This document shows, in pieces, positions 30,647 through 41,600 of a DNA stretch of 64,000 nucleotides. The notes under the pieces are model-generated. The model had not been told where the DNA came from. It saw only the letters and a program-made list of their open reading frames with translations, and did not search any database. Source of the DNA: an uncultured Arachnia sp. (GTDB lineage Bacteria; Actinomycetota; Actinomycetes; Propionibacteriales; Propionibacteriaceae); contig CANMNB010000008.1 of NCBI GenBank assembly GCA_947499145.1, positions 186,001 to 250,000 on the forward strand. Direction: 5' to 3'. Position 1 is the stretch's first letter. Every line of letters starts with the position of its first letter. The position numbers and the translations under genes are program-made.

Positions 30647-30795
30647 GAATTCGGCGCGCACGCTGGCTGCAGGTGGTGATGGTGAACACGTCGGGACCGC
30701 ATCACCGCGATGGGGGGACGAGGCGGGTGGCGTCGGGCGCGTGCCCACCGGTGGGCCTCAGGCCGTGGGCATGACCCCGGGTTCGCGTCGGGCTG

Positions 30796-31410
30796 TCAGG
30801 CGTGCCGACGGAGCTGGGGTTCGGAGACGTCCAGCTGCAGCTTGGCCAGGTCGACCATCGTGGGGTGCTCGTCGTCCCCGAAGACGTCAGCCACGCTGGG
30901 GTGCAGCGTCGCGTGGCGCGGGAGGTCCACGACGTTGTCACCGTGCGCCTGCTCGAGCTCCGCCAGGCGGTTGCTCAGGGCGTCAATGCGCGCCTGGCGC
31001 TCGGCGATCTCGCCGCGCAACCACGCCGCGTTGCCACGCATGCTGCTGAGTTCGCCCTGGGAGGCGGCGAGCTGGCGTCGGAGCGTGGCGATGACGGCCT
31101 TGAGGTTCTCGATGCGCTTCTCGAAGCGGTCGATCAGGGCCACGGAGTCCCGGTGGTGCTTCTCGGTCAACGCCGTGCGGGCGGCCAGCTGCTGCCGGAT
31201 CTCCTCCCTGTGCTCGCGGCGTTCCCGGTCCAGTTCCCGCCAGGAGACCCAGACCGCGACGACGGCCATGACGACGGCGAGCACGACCCCGGCGCGCACG
31301 AGCCAGAGGGTGCCGAAGAGGGATGCGAGGGCTACGACGGCGCCGCCAGCGAGGATCGCCAGGGCCGTTCTGCGCTCAGAGGAAGTTTTCGCGACATGTC
31401 GACCAGCCAT
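30796..31410 (-). CDS. Hypothetical membrane-anchored coiled-coil protein
   Basis: Two N-terminal TM segments then a long charged heptad-like region (RELDRERREHREEIRQQLAARTALTEKHHRDSVALIDRFEKRIENLKAVIATLRRQLA). Confidence 0.75.
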   Translation of the reverse strand: MAGRHVAKTSSERRTALAILAGGAVVALASLFGTLWLVRAGVVLAVVMAVVAVWVSWRELDRERREHREEIRQQLAARTALTEKHHRDSVALIDRFEKRIENLKAVIATLRRQLAASQGELSSMRGNAAWLRGEIAERQARIDALSNRLAELEQAHGDNVVDLPRHATLHPSVADVFGDDEHPTMVDLAKLQLDVSEPQLRRHA

Positions 31411-31466
31411 GGCCTACACAATAGGTGGGGAGACCCACCGCGACGCCGTGGCACGCCGGAGCGTGT

Positions 31467-31964
31467 TCAAGCGATCTCGTCCTCGGCGTCCTCATCCGGC
31501 TCATCGGGACCGCGGACGACGCACTCCTTCTCCAGCAGGTAGCCGGCGCCGGCGAAGAGCAGCGACACCACCAGCGTGACGGAGCCGAGGACCACGCGTT
31601 GGACGGGCGTAGCGGCGGGCAGCGCGGCAACGAACCATCCGACGTAGACGGCATGCATCCCCGCCAGGACCGCCCCGGCCATGACCATGGACTTGGCGAT
31701 GGCGAGTGCGGCAACCGCCTCCTGGCCCGAGACCGCGTGCTCGTCCAGCCGGCGTCGGAGGATCCTGGCATAGAGGACGGCACCGATGGCCATCACGGCG
31801 AGCACCGCAGGGACGCTCCAAGGGACGACGGGCGGGAAGCCTCCGACCAGGTCGAAGAGGCTGAGCAGGAACGCGGCGAGAAGAGCCCCCGCCAGGGCGG
31901 ACACCGCCGTCTGCCGACGGGTGGTCAGGCCGAGCCGGCGACGGGGCTCCTGCGGATCGGTCAA
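31467..31964 (-). CDS. DUF3180 family membrane protein
   Basis: Four TM segments; next to folK as in other actinobacteria; TTG start overlapping the folK stop. Confidence 0.82.
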   Translation of the reverse strand: MTDPQEPRRRLGLTTRRQTAVSALAGALLAAFLLSLFDLVGGFPPVVPWSVPAVLAVMAIGAVLYARILRRRLDEHAVSGQEAVAALAIAKSMVMAGAVLAGMHAVYVGWFVAALPAATPVQRVVLGSVTLVVSLLFAGAGYLLEKECVVRGPDEPDEDAEDEIA

Positions 31965-32524
31965 AACCGCGTGGCGGCCGTGATGACGATGTCCTCGCGG
32001 CGGCGCACACCGCTCGCGTCCACCCCGGCGACCAGGTCGGCGACGCGGCCGCGGCCTTCGATCTCCGCCTCCGGGTCGATGTCCAACCACGGCACCAGGA
32101 CGAAGGCGCGCTCGTGGGCGCGGGGGTGGGGCAGCTCGATGCCGTCCTCCGAAATCCGGCGGCCCACCATGACGATGTCGATGTCCAGCGTCCGAGGACC
32201 GTGGCGCACGTCGCGGACCCGGCCGAAGTTCTCCTCGATGGCCTGGGCGCGGTCGAGCAGGGTCAGGGGCTCCAGCGTGGACTCCGCGACGACGACGAGG
32301 TTGAGGTAGTCGTCCTGGTCCTCGGGGCCACCGATGGGCGTTGTCTGGTACACCGGCGACACGTCGACGATGATCACCTCGGGGGTCTCGGCCAGGAACT
32401 CCACCGCTTGGGCAAGGATCTCCTCCGACTCGCCCTCATTGGAGCCGAGTGAGAAAACGACCTTCGAGATCGGGCGGAGGTTCCCGAGGGTGTCGACGTC
32501 GATGTCAATCGGTCCGTTGGACAT
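31961..32524 (-). CDS. folK: 2-amino-4-hydroxy-6-hydroxymethyldihydropteridine diphosphokinase
   Basis: VVFSLGSNEGE...SPVYQTTPIGG...RHGPRTLDIDIVMVG...LPHPRAHERAFVL. Confidence 0.95.
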   Translation of the reverse strand: MSNGPIDIDVDTLGNLRPISKVVFSLGSNEGESEEILAQAVEFLAETPEVIIVDVSPVYQTTPIGGPEDQDDYLNLVVVAESTLEPLTLLDRAQAIEENFGRVRDVRHGPRTLDIDIVMVGRRISEDGIELPHPRAHERAFVLVPWLDIDPEAEIEGRGRVADLVAGVDASGVRRREDIVITAATRF

Positions 32525-32885
32525 GTGTGCTCCTGTGGATCGTGACCGCCACGTCGTCGAAGGCCTGGGGCAGCGGCGCCTGCGGCTTGTGGACCGTGAC
32601 ACTCACCCCCTCCACCAGCGGGTGCTCCAGACAGCGCTGCGCGATCCGTCCTGCGACGGTCTCGACCAGGTTGACCGGTTCTCCCGTGATGATCTCCTCG
32701 ACTGCTGCTGCGATCTCGGCGTAGTTGACGGTGGTGGCGAGGGAGTCGGAGTCAGTGTCCACCGACAACGACATGGTGACGTCCACCACGAATGGCTGAC
32801 CGTCGCGACGCTCCTCGGGGAATACTCCGTGGAAGCCGGTCGCGGTCAGGCCGCTCAAGGTGATGCTGTCGATGATCTCCCCCAC
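32505..32885 (-). CDS. folB: Dihydroneopterin aldolase
   Basis: DSITLSGLTATGFHGVFPEERRDGQPFVVDV; VNYAEIAAAVEEII. Confidence 0.95.
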   Translation of the reverse strand: MGEIIDSITLSGLTATGFHGVFPEERRDGQPFVVDVTMSLSVDTDSDSLATTVNYAEIAAAVEEIITGEPVNLVETVAGRIAQRCLEHPLVEGVSVTVHKPQAPLPQAFDDVAVTIHRSTHVQRTD

Positions 32886-32927
32886 ACGTCTGGACAACAC
32901 CGGTGACTCTACCCCAACGGCCCCGGC

Positions 32928-33719
32928 TCAGGGGCGTCGGAGTCGCTCCGCGACCGCGATCGCGTCGAGCTGGGAGACCACCTCGTGGGTGCGCACGGCC
33001 CACACCCCGTGGAGGCCGCACCAGGCGCTGATGGCCGCGGTCGCGGCGTCGCGGCCGACCGGGTCGCGGCCGCCCAGTGCCTCGCCGAGGAACCGCTTGC
33101 GGGATGCCCCCACCAGCACGCGGTGGCCGAGGGCCGTGACGACATCGAGGTGCGTCAGCAGCGTCCAGTTCTGGTCCCAGGTCTTGGAGAAGCCGATGCC
33201 GGGGTCCAGCACCAGCCGGTCGGCGTCGATCCCCGCGGCCAGGGCGGCGTCCCGGCGCGCCACCAGCTCGGCGGTGACCTCGGCGACCACGTCGTCATAA
33301 CGCGCCTCGTCCTGCATCGTCGCCGAGTGGGCACGCCAATGCATGGCGACGTAGTCGCACCCGAGATCCGCGACCACCGCGAGCATCTGGGGATCCGCGA
33401 GACCGCCCGAGACGTCGTTGACGAGCGTGGCGCCGGCGCGAACGGCCTCCGCAGCGACCTCGGCGCGCATGGTGTCCACCGAGACCGCGATGCCGTCGGC
33501 GGCAAGCGCCTCGACGACGGGCAGCACGCGGGCCATTTCGTCCTCGGCACTGATCCGCGTGGCACCCGGCCGCGTGGACTCTCCCCCGACGTCGACGAGG
33601 TGCGCCCCCTGGGCGGCCAGGTCGCGGCCGTGTGCGATGGCGGCTGCCGGGGCGGCGAACTGGCCTCCGTCGGAGAAGGAGTCGGGGGTCACGTTGAGGA
33701 TCCCCATGACCAGGGTCAC
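32928..33719 (-). CDS. folP: Dihydropteroate synthase
   Basis: MGILNVTPDSFSDGGQF; VDVGGESTRPGA; LDPGIGFSKTW. Confidence 0.97.
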   Translation of the reverse strand: MTLVMGILNVTPDSFSDGGQFAAPAAAIAHGRDLAAQGAHLVDVGGESTRPGATRISAEDEMARVLPVVEALAADGIAVSVDTMRAEVAAEAVRAGATLVNDVSGGLADPQMLAVVADLGCDYVAMHWRAHSATMQDEARYDDVVAEVTAELVARRDAALAAGIDADRLVLDPGIGFSKTWDQNWTLLTHLDVVTALGHRVLVGASRKRFLGEALGGRDPVGRDAATAAISAWCGLHGVWAVRTHEVVSQLDAIAVAERLRRP

Positions 33720-33721
33720 GG

Positions 33722-34291
33722 TCAGCGCCCGCCGACGATGAGTTGCATGGCCTCCGCCCGCGTGGCCGGGTCACGCAGCAGACCACGCACGGCACTGGTG
33801 ACCGTCTTGGAGCCCGGCTTGCGGACGCCGCGCATGGTCATGCACATGTGCTCGGCCTCGATGACGACGATGACTCCCCGCGCCTCGATGTGGTCCACGA
33901 GGGCGTCGGCGATCTGGCTGGTGAGGCGTTCCTGGATCTGGGGGCGTCGCGAATAGGCGTCCACCAGACGGGCCAGCTTGGACAATCCCGTGACACGTCC
34001 CTGGGCGCTCGGGATGTACCCGACATGGGCGACGCCGACGAAGGGCAGGAGGTGGTGCTCGCAGGAACTCGTCACCTCGATGTCCTTGACCAGGACCATC
34101 TCGTCGTGCGCCAGGTCGAAGGTGGTGGCGAGCAACGCCGCGGGGTCCTGGGTCAGTCCGGCGAACAGCTCACCGTAGGACCGCGCCACGCGGCCCGGGG
34201 TGTCCCGCAGGCCGTCGCGGTCCGGGTCCTCGCCGATCGCGAGCAGGATCTCGCGCACCGCCGCCTCGATACGCGGCTCGTCGACCGCCAT
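33722..34291 (-). CDS. folE: GTP cyclohydrolase I
   Basis: [38 protein letters not shown]. Confidence 0.97.
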   Translation of the reverse strand: MAVDEPRIEAAVREILLAIGEDPDRDGLRDTPGRVARSYGELFAGLTQDPAALLATTFDLAHDEMVLVKDIEVTSSCEHHLLPFVGVAHVGYIPSAQGRVTGLSKLARLVDAYSRRPQIQERLTSQIADALVDHIEARGVIVVIEAEHMCMTMRGVRKPGSKTVTSAVRGLLRDPATRAEAMQLIVGGR

Positions 34292-34292
34292 C

Positions 34293-36317
<2,025 letters not shown>

Positions 36318-36399
36318 GAGTTTCTGCAAGTGGAGGTCACCGATCTAGGCAGCGGCTAACGGGCGGATCATGAAAGATTACCAGCGCCCTCGGTGAGCC

Positions 36400-36951
36400 T
36401 CAGGCGTAGACGTGGGGCGCCAGGATGGCGAGGTCCTTGAGGTTGCGGTACCGGCCCGCGTAATCCAGCCCGACACCGACGACGAACTTGTTGGGGATCT
36501 CGAACCCGACGTAGCGCACGGGCACGTCCATCTCCGCGGCCTCGGGCTTGCGGAACATCGTCATGATCTCGAGGCTCGCCGGGTTGCGGGAGGCCAGGTT
36601 GCTCATCAGGTAGGACAGGGTGAGGCCGGTGTCGATGATGTCCTCGACGACGATGACGTGGCGGTCCTCGATGTCGACGCTGAGGTCCTTGAGAATGCGG
36701 ACGACGCCGCTGGACTGCGTGCCGGAGCCATAGGAGGAGATGGCCATCCAGTCCATCTCGACGTGGCTGCGCATGGCGCGCTGCAGGTCCGCCATCACCA
36801 TCACGGCGCCGTTGAGCACACCGATCAGCAGGACCTCGCGGCCCTCGTAGTCGGCGTCGATCTGCGCGGCGACCTCCGCGATCCGATCCGCGATCTGGTC
36901 CGAGGTGAAGAGAACTTCGGACAGGTCATCCATCACGTCTGCTGCGTCCAC
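36400..36951 (-). CDS. hpt: Hypoxanthine phosphoribosyltransferase
   Basis: VLIGVLNGAVMVMADL; VIVVEDIIDTGLTLSYL; YVGFEIPNKFVVGVGLDYAGRYRNL. Confidence 0.95.
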   Translation of the reverse strand: MDAADVMDDLSEVLFTSDQIADRIAEVAAQIDADYEGREVLLIGVLNGAVMVMADLQRAMRSHVEMDWMAISSYGSGTQSSGVVRILKDLSVDIEDRHVIVVEDIIDTGLTLSYLMSNLASRNPASLEIMTMFRKPEAAEMDVPVRYVGFEIPNKFVVGVGLDYAGRYRNLKDLAILAPHVYA

Positions 36952-36970
36952 GGACCCAGCCTAGCGCCGC

Positions 36971-37849
36971 TCAGGTGATCGACGCAGCGTAGACCTCTGA
37001 GATCGAGCGGTCGAGCGCCTCGTCGAACTCCTTGCCGTCCTGGTGCACGTTCAGGCCCTCGGTCAGGGCACGGGAGAAGCTCGCGACGACACCGTGTTGG
37101 CGGGCCAGCCGGTCGCAGGCCTCCCCACGGGAGTAGCCGCCGGACAGGGCCAGGACACGCATGACCCGAGGGTGGGCGACGAGTTCGCGGTACAGGTCGT
37201 CCTCCTCGGGTGGGGTGAGCTTCAGCATGACCTGCCGGCCCTCGCCCAGCGCGTCCAAGCCCGCCCGCAAGCGCTCCAGGAGCTGCTGCTCGGTCTCCTG
37301 CTTCCGCCCCGTGGTGATGTCGATCTCCGGTTCCAGGACGGGGACCAGTCCGGCGTCGATGATCTCGCCCGCGACATCGAACTGCTGCTCGACGACCGCG
37401 TCCAGCCCGGCTCCGGGCCCGGTGATGAACGAGCGCATCTTGGTGGCGAACACCTCGTGGGCCACCGCCTCCTCGCAGACCTCACGCAGGTCGGGGATGG
37501 GCTTCATCAGCCGACCGCCGTCGACCTCCGCCTCCAGGCCCTTGTCAATCTTGAGGATCGGGACGATGTGCTTCTGCTGCCACAGGTAGGCGGCCGTCGG
37601 CATGCCGTCCATATGGCGCCGCAGGGTGTCGACGAAGAGGATCACCCCGATGATCCGGTCCCCGTCGAATGCGGGGCTCGTGATGATCCGCGTGCGCAGT
37701 TCGTGCACGAGGTCCTTCATCTCGGACTCATCGGCCCACTCGTGGATCCCGTAGCGCTGCAGGGCCTTGGCTGTGCTCCCGACGCTCTGGTCGAGCGCCG
37801 CGACGAAGCCGGCCGCCTCACGCATCTTGGTGTATTGGCGTTCGTTCAT
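36971..37849 (-). CDS. Class I fructose-bisphosphate aldolase
   Basis: [59 protein letters not shown]. Confidence 0.92.
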   Translation of the reverse strand: MNERQYTKMREAAGFVAALDQSVGSTAKALQRYGIHEWADESEMKDLVHELRTRIITSPAFDGDRIIGVILFVDTLRRHMDGMPTAAYLWQQKHIVPILKIDKGLEAEVDGGRLMKPIPDLREVCEEAVAHEVFATKMRSFITGPGAGLDAVVEQQFDVAGEIIDAGLVPVLEPEIDITTGRKQETEQQLLERLRAGLDALGEGRQVMLKLTPPEEDDLYRELVAHPRVMRVLALSGGYSRGEACDRLARQHGVVASFSRALTEGLNVHQDGKEFDEALDRSISEVYAASIT

Positions 37850-37936
37850 GATCCGCCTCCTAGGACGACACAACGCCTGGGTCCCAGTCTCCCACTCGAA
37901 CGGCGCGGTGTCCGGGGATCTGCCACGATGCCAGAC

Positions 37937-39163
37937 ATGGAACACCGCGTGCTGTCCGAGGTCGGAACCCTGCGACGGGTCCTCGTGCACCGGCCGGGAC
38001 CGGAGCTGGGGCGACTCGCACCGTCGAACAAGGAGCGCTACCTCTTCGACGAGCTGATCTGGGTGGAACGGGCCCAGCAGGAGCACGACGAGTTCGTGCG
38101 GGTACTCGAGGGCGAGGGCGTCGAGGTCCTGGAACTCACCCGGCTGCTGCTTGAGACCGTCTCCAATCCAGAGGCCCGCCGCGAGCTGCTGCGCCGCTCC
38201 CTCGACGACCGTTACGTGGGACCGCAGGCCGCCCAGTGGCTGCGCCAGCTGCTCGACGACATGCCCGACGACGAACTGGTCACCCACCTGCTCTCCGGCA
38301 TCACGCGGACGGAGGCGCACGCCCGCAGCGACCACCCGCCGTCGCTGTTCATGGAGCACCTCGACGCCGGAGACCATGTGCTCGAGCCCCTCCCCAACCA
38401 TCTCTTCGCCCGCGACGCGTCGTCCTGGACCGCCGCCGGGGTCTGCCTCAACGCCATGCATCGCAGCATTCGACGACGCGAGACCCTCCACTACGACGTG
38501 ATCTATCGTCACCACCCGCTGTTCGCCGGGGAGGCGAAGCTGCTCTCCCCCGGCCGGGGCGACGGCCCCGCCACCGTCGAGGGCGGCGACGTGCTGGTGC
38601 TCGACCAGGAGACCCTGCTCGTCGGACTGTCGGAGCGCACCAACGCAGCGGGGATCGAGCAGCTGTCCCGACGGCTCCTGGGCTCGGGCGCTGCCCGCCG
38701 CATCCTGGTGGTGGAGCTGCCCCGGAGCAGGGCGTTCATGCACTTGGACACCGTCCTGACCATGGCCGACCACGACACCTTCCTCCGCTACGCAGGGCTC
38801 GCGGAGTTACGGCTGTGGCGCATCACGGGCGGCCGCGCGGCCGATGGCCGGGTGCGATTGGACGTGACCGAGGCCACCGGGCTCGGCCTGGGAGGCCTGC
38901 TGTCGGACGCCCTGGGCACGGCCGTGCGCTTCCTGGCGCCGGACCTCGAGCCGCACGAGGCCGCCCGGGAACAGTGGGACGACGGCTGCAACGTGGTCGC
39001 CGTGCGCCCCGGCGTCGTCGTCGCCTACGCCCGCAACGTCGCCACCAACGAGGCCCTCCGCCGGGCTGGGATCGAGGTGCTCGAGGTGCCGGGGTCCGAG
39101 CTCGGACGCGGCCGGGGCGGACCGCGCTGCATGACCTGCCCCGTCACGAGGGACGCCACCTGA
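37937..39163 (+). CDS. arcA: Arginine deiminase
   Basis: [38 protein letters not shown]; catalytic Cys in [14 protein letters not shown]. Confidence 0.93.
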   Translation: MEHRVLSEVGTLRRVLVHRPGPELGRLAPSNKERYLFDELIWVERAQQEHDEFVRVLEGEGVEVLELTRLLLETVSNPEARRELLRRSLDDRYVGPQAAQWLRQLLDDMPDDELVTHLLSGITRTEAHARSDHPPSLFMEHLDAGDHVLEPLPNHLFARDASSWTAAGVCLNAMHRSIRRRETLHYDVIYRHHPLFAGEAKLLSPGRGDGPATVEGGDVLVLDQETLLVGLSERTNAAGIEQLSRRLLGSGAARRILVVELPRSRAFMHLDTVLTMADHDTFLRYAGLAELRLWRITGGRAADGRVRLDVTEATGLGLGGLLSDALGTAVRFLAPDLEPHEAAREQWDDGCNVVAVRPGVVVAYARNVATNEALRRAGIEVLEVPGSELGRGRGGPRCMTCPVTRDAT

Positions 39164-39216
39164 CCCCGGCCGCGTGCCAGCATGGTTCGAGGACACCGAC
39201 GAGAGGGTGGAGCACC

Positions 39217-39390
39217 ATGTCAGGAGAGATTTCGGAGACGGCCGGCATGACCCCCGCTGGCAACGCCACGGGCGACGGCCCGGGAATGAACGACGGCATC
39301 CCCCCGGCGGAGGACGCCAAGCAGGCCGCGCAGGGCAAGCCCCAGCCCTACCCTCATGACGACGATTCGGAGCAGCCGCGAGGTGAGTGA
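39217..39390 (+). CDS. Small disordered hypothetical protein (57 aa)
   Basis: ATG with upstream GAGAGGGTGGAG; MSGEISETAGMTPAGNATGDGPGMNDGIPPAEDAKQAAQGKPQPYPHDDDSEQPRGE; stop overlaps next ORF. Confidence 0.55.
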   Translation: MSGEISETAGMTPAGNATGDGPGMNDGIPPAEDAKQAAQGKPQPYPHDDDSEQPRGE

Positions 39391-40354
39391 GGTGGCGTCA
39401 CTCCCCCACGCCCGGGGGGCGTGGAGCCGCTACGTGATCGAGGCCCTCGCGGGACCACCGCGCGACCTGCCCGAGCCGCCGGCCCTCCCGGACCGGGTTC
39501 GCCGCGACGAGGACGTCCAGCTTGCTCTCTACGTCGCCCAGGAACTCCACTACGGCGGCTGGGAGGGGGTCGACGACGACTGGGAGTGGCACCCGGCGCT
39601 CGCACAGGCGCTCCGCCCCCTCCAGGACCGCTTCCTCGCGGAACTTCGAGAGTCCTTCGCGCTGGAGGACTCCGGGGAGCCGCTCTCGACACAGCTGTTC
39701 GCGGCGGCGCGAGCCGATGACTCGCCGTCGATGTCCAGCTGGTTCCAGCGCCACGCCACCGTCGAGCAGGCGCGGGAATACCTGGTGCTCCGCTCGGCGG
39801 TGCAGCTCAAGGAGGCCGACGCACAGGCCTTCCTCATGCCCCGGTTGCGAGGAGCGGCCAAGGCCCCATTCATCGAGATCATGTGCGACGAGTACGGCAG
39901 CGGGAGGCCGGGTCGATTGCACTCGCAGATCTGGGCCCGGTCCATGGCCGGAGTGGGTCTCAGCACCGACGAGCACGCCTTCGTGGACCAGTGGCCGACC
40001 GAGGCGATGGCCATCCTGAACGCCCAGACCATCTTCGGGATCCGTCGCTCCCTCCTGGCCGCCGGGATCGGCTTCTACAGCATCGTCGAGATCACGTCGT
40101 CGATCCCGATGCGTCGCTACCAGCGCGGGTTCGAACGGCTGGGGTTCGGCGACGACGTCACCGAGTACTTCGCCGAGCACGTGGAGGCCGACGCCACCCA
40201 TGAGCAGATGATGGCATTGGAGGTCGTGGACCCATTCGGCGACACACGGCAACGCCGAGCCGACGTGCTCTTCGGGGCCGCGGTCTGCCTGGGGCTGGAC
40301 GGGGACCTGGCGCGCTGGTGCCTGACCCGTTGGGACCAGGGGGCGGCAGCATGA
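39356..40354 (+). CDS. Iron-containing redox enzyme family protein (haem-oxygenase-like diiron fold)
   Basis: DEDVQLALYVAQELHYGGWEGVDDDWEWHPAL; QLKEADAQAFLMPRL; MCDEYGSGRPGRLHSQIWARSM; EHVEADATHEQMM conserved ligand-like segments. Confidence 0.85.
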   Translation: MTTIRSSREVSEVASLPHARGAWSRYVIEALAGPPRDLPEPPALPDRVRRDEDVQLALYVAQELHYGGWEGVDDDWEWHPALAQALRPLQDRFLAELRESFALEDSGEPLSTQLFAAARADDSPSMSSWFQRHATVEQAREYLVLRSAVQLKEADAQAFLMPRLRGAAKAPFIEIMCDEYGSGRPGRLHSQIWARSMAGVGLSTDEHAFVDQWPTEAMAILNAQTIFGIRRSLLAAGIGFYSIVEITSSIPMRRYQRGFERLGFGDDVTEYFAEHVEADATHEQMMALEVVDPFGDTRQRRADVLFGAAVCLGLDGDLARWCLTRWDQGAAA

Positions 40355-40581
40355 GCGAGCCCCTGCGGATCCGCGTCTGTCCCCAGGGCCCATTGCTGGT
40401 GCATGGCGAGTTCGTGCTGGTGGACGAGGACGGCACCGAGACCGTTCCGCAACGCTCCTCGGTGGCGCTGTGTCGGTGCGGGCGTTCGACCATCCAGCCT
40501 CTGTGTGACGGTAACCACAAGGTGGGCCGGCCACCCATCGAACCCGGCGAACCGCTGGAGTGCCCGCGACTGGTGGGCTGA
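40351..40581 (+). CDS. CDGSH iron-sulfur domain protein
   Basis: ALCRCGRSTIQPLCDGNH matches CxCx2(S/T)x3PxCDGxH; ATGA overlap with upstream ORF. Confidence 0.95.
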   Translation: MSEPLRIRVCPQGPLLVHGEFVLVDEDGTETVPQRSSVALCRCGRSTIQPLCDGNHKVGRPPIEPGEPLECPRLVG

Positions 40582-40610
40582 CGGCTCCCGGGCACAGGGT
40601 CCGCTCACAG

Positions 40611-40648
40611 TGTCACTTCCGTGCTGGTGTTCCATCCCGGATGTGACA
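40611..40648. terminator. Inverted repeat between convergent CDGSH and tilS genes
   Basis: TGTCACTTCC ... GGATGTGACA, 9/10 complementary; 18-nt loop. Confidence 0.35.
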
Positions 40649-40664
40649 GCGTGGTGGTCCGCGC

Positions 40665-41600
40665 TCAGCGAGCGTCGAGCACCAACTGGCCGTGCTCCCG
40701 TCGCACCGTCCCGCCGGGGACGTCAACGCCCCGTTGGCCGCGCCACCCGGTGATGAGCTCATCGACGGCCAGCACGTGGGTGAGGTGCACCTCCGGCGCG
40801 GTCCGTCGCAGCCAGCGATGCAGGACGCGAAGTCTCAGCGCCGGGGGCAGGTCCGCGACCGTGCCGACGTCGAGTCGGTCCGCGAGGGAGTCGTCGGGAA
40901 CGTCGGCCGCTGCCAGTTCGTCGAGCAGGTCAGCGTCGAACCGCGCCAGGGCCGCAGTCCGTGCCAGGTTGGGGGCGACATCGCGCCCGAGGGAGCCCTC
41001 CATCCCGGCCAGCAGCTGTCGTGCCCGCACCCGCGTGAACCGGGGATCGGCATTGTGCGGGTCCTCCCACGGCTCGACACCCCAGTCGGTGCACGCTTGG
41101 CGCGTGGTGGCGCTCCGAACGTTCAGCAGAGGCCTGATGAACGGCCCACGGCGGGCCGCCATGCCGGCCAGGGAGCGGGTACCGGATCCGCGGAGGAGTC
41201 CGAGGAGAACGGACTCGGCCTGGTCGTCGAGCGTGTGGCCGAGCAGCACGGGGACTCCATCGGCCTCCAGCGCGCGCAGCCGCGCGTCGCGGGCAGCCGC
41301 CTCGAGCCCGGCGCCCGAATCCACGACGTCGACGCGACGCACCTGGACCTCCAGGTTCCTGTCGACCAGCTGACAACGGACCCGCTCCGCCACCTCCCCG
41401 GATCCTGGCTGGAGTTGGTGGTCGACGACGACGACGAGGGGCGCCGCTCCCGTCCGGGGTGCCGCCCAGGCCGCGCCGAGCGCCAGTGCCAGGGAGTCCG
41501 CGCCACCCGAGCAGCCCACGATCACGCGGCCCGCGGGGAGCATGGCCCGCACCGCCTGCGCAACCTCGAGCGCGGCGGGCCGGAGCTCACGCCGTGCCAT
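40665..41600 (-). CDS. tilS: tRNA(Ile)-lysidine synthase
   Basis: VIVGCSGGADSLALALGAAWA SGGxDS PP-loop; LLGHTLDDQAESVLLGLLRGSG. Confidence 0.95.
   Translation of the reverse strand: MARRELRPAALEVAQAVRAMLPAGRVIVGCSGGADSLALALGAAWAAPRTGAAPLVVVVDHQLQPGSGEVAERVRCQLVDRNLEVQVRRVDVVDSGAGLEAAARDARLRALEADGVPVLLGHTLDDQAESVLLGLLRGSGTRSLAGMAARRGPFIRPLLNVRSATTRQACTDWGVEPWEDPHNADPRFTRVRARQLLAGMEGSLGRDVAPNLARTAALARFDADLLDELAAADVPDDSLADRLDVGTVADLPPALRLRVLHRWLRRTAPEVHLTHVLAVDELITGWRGQRGVDVPGGTVRREHGQLVLDAR

Noticed and set aside
30355-30705. 116-aa minus-strand ORF in the lsr2 upstream gap
   Set aside because: Crosses the direct repeats, Arg/Pro/Gly-rich, no recognisable domain; more likely non-coding.
37937-39163. 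Complete arginine deiminase pathway operon
   Set aside because: Only arcA is present; no ornithine carbamoyltransferase, carbamate kinase or antiporter was seen in the window.
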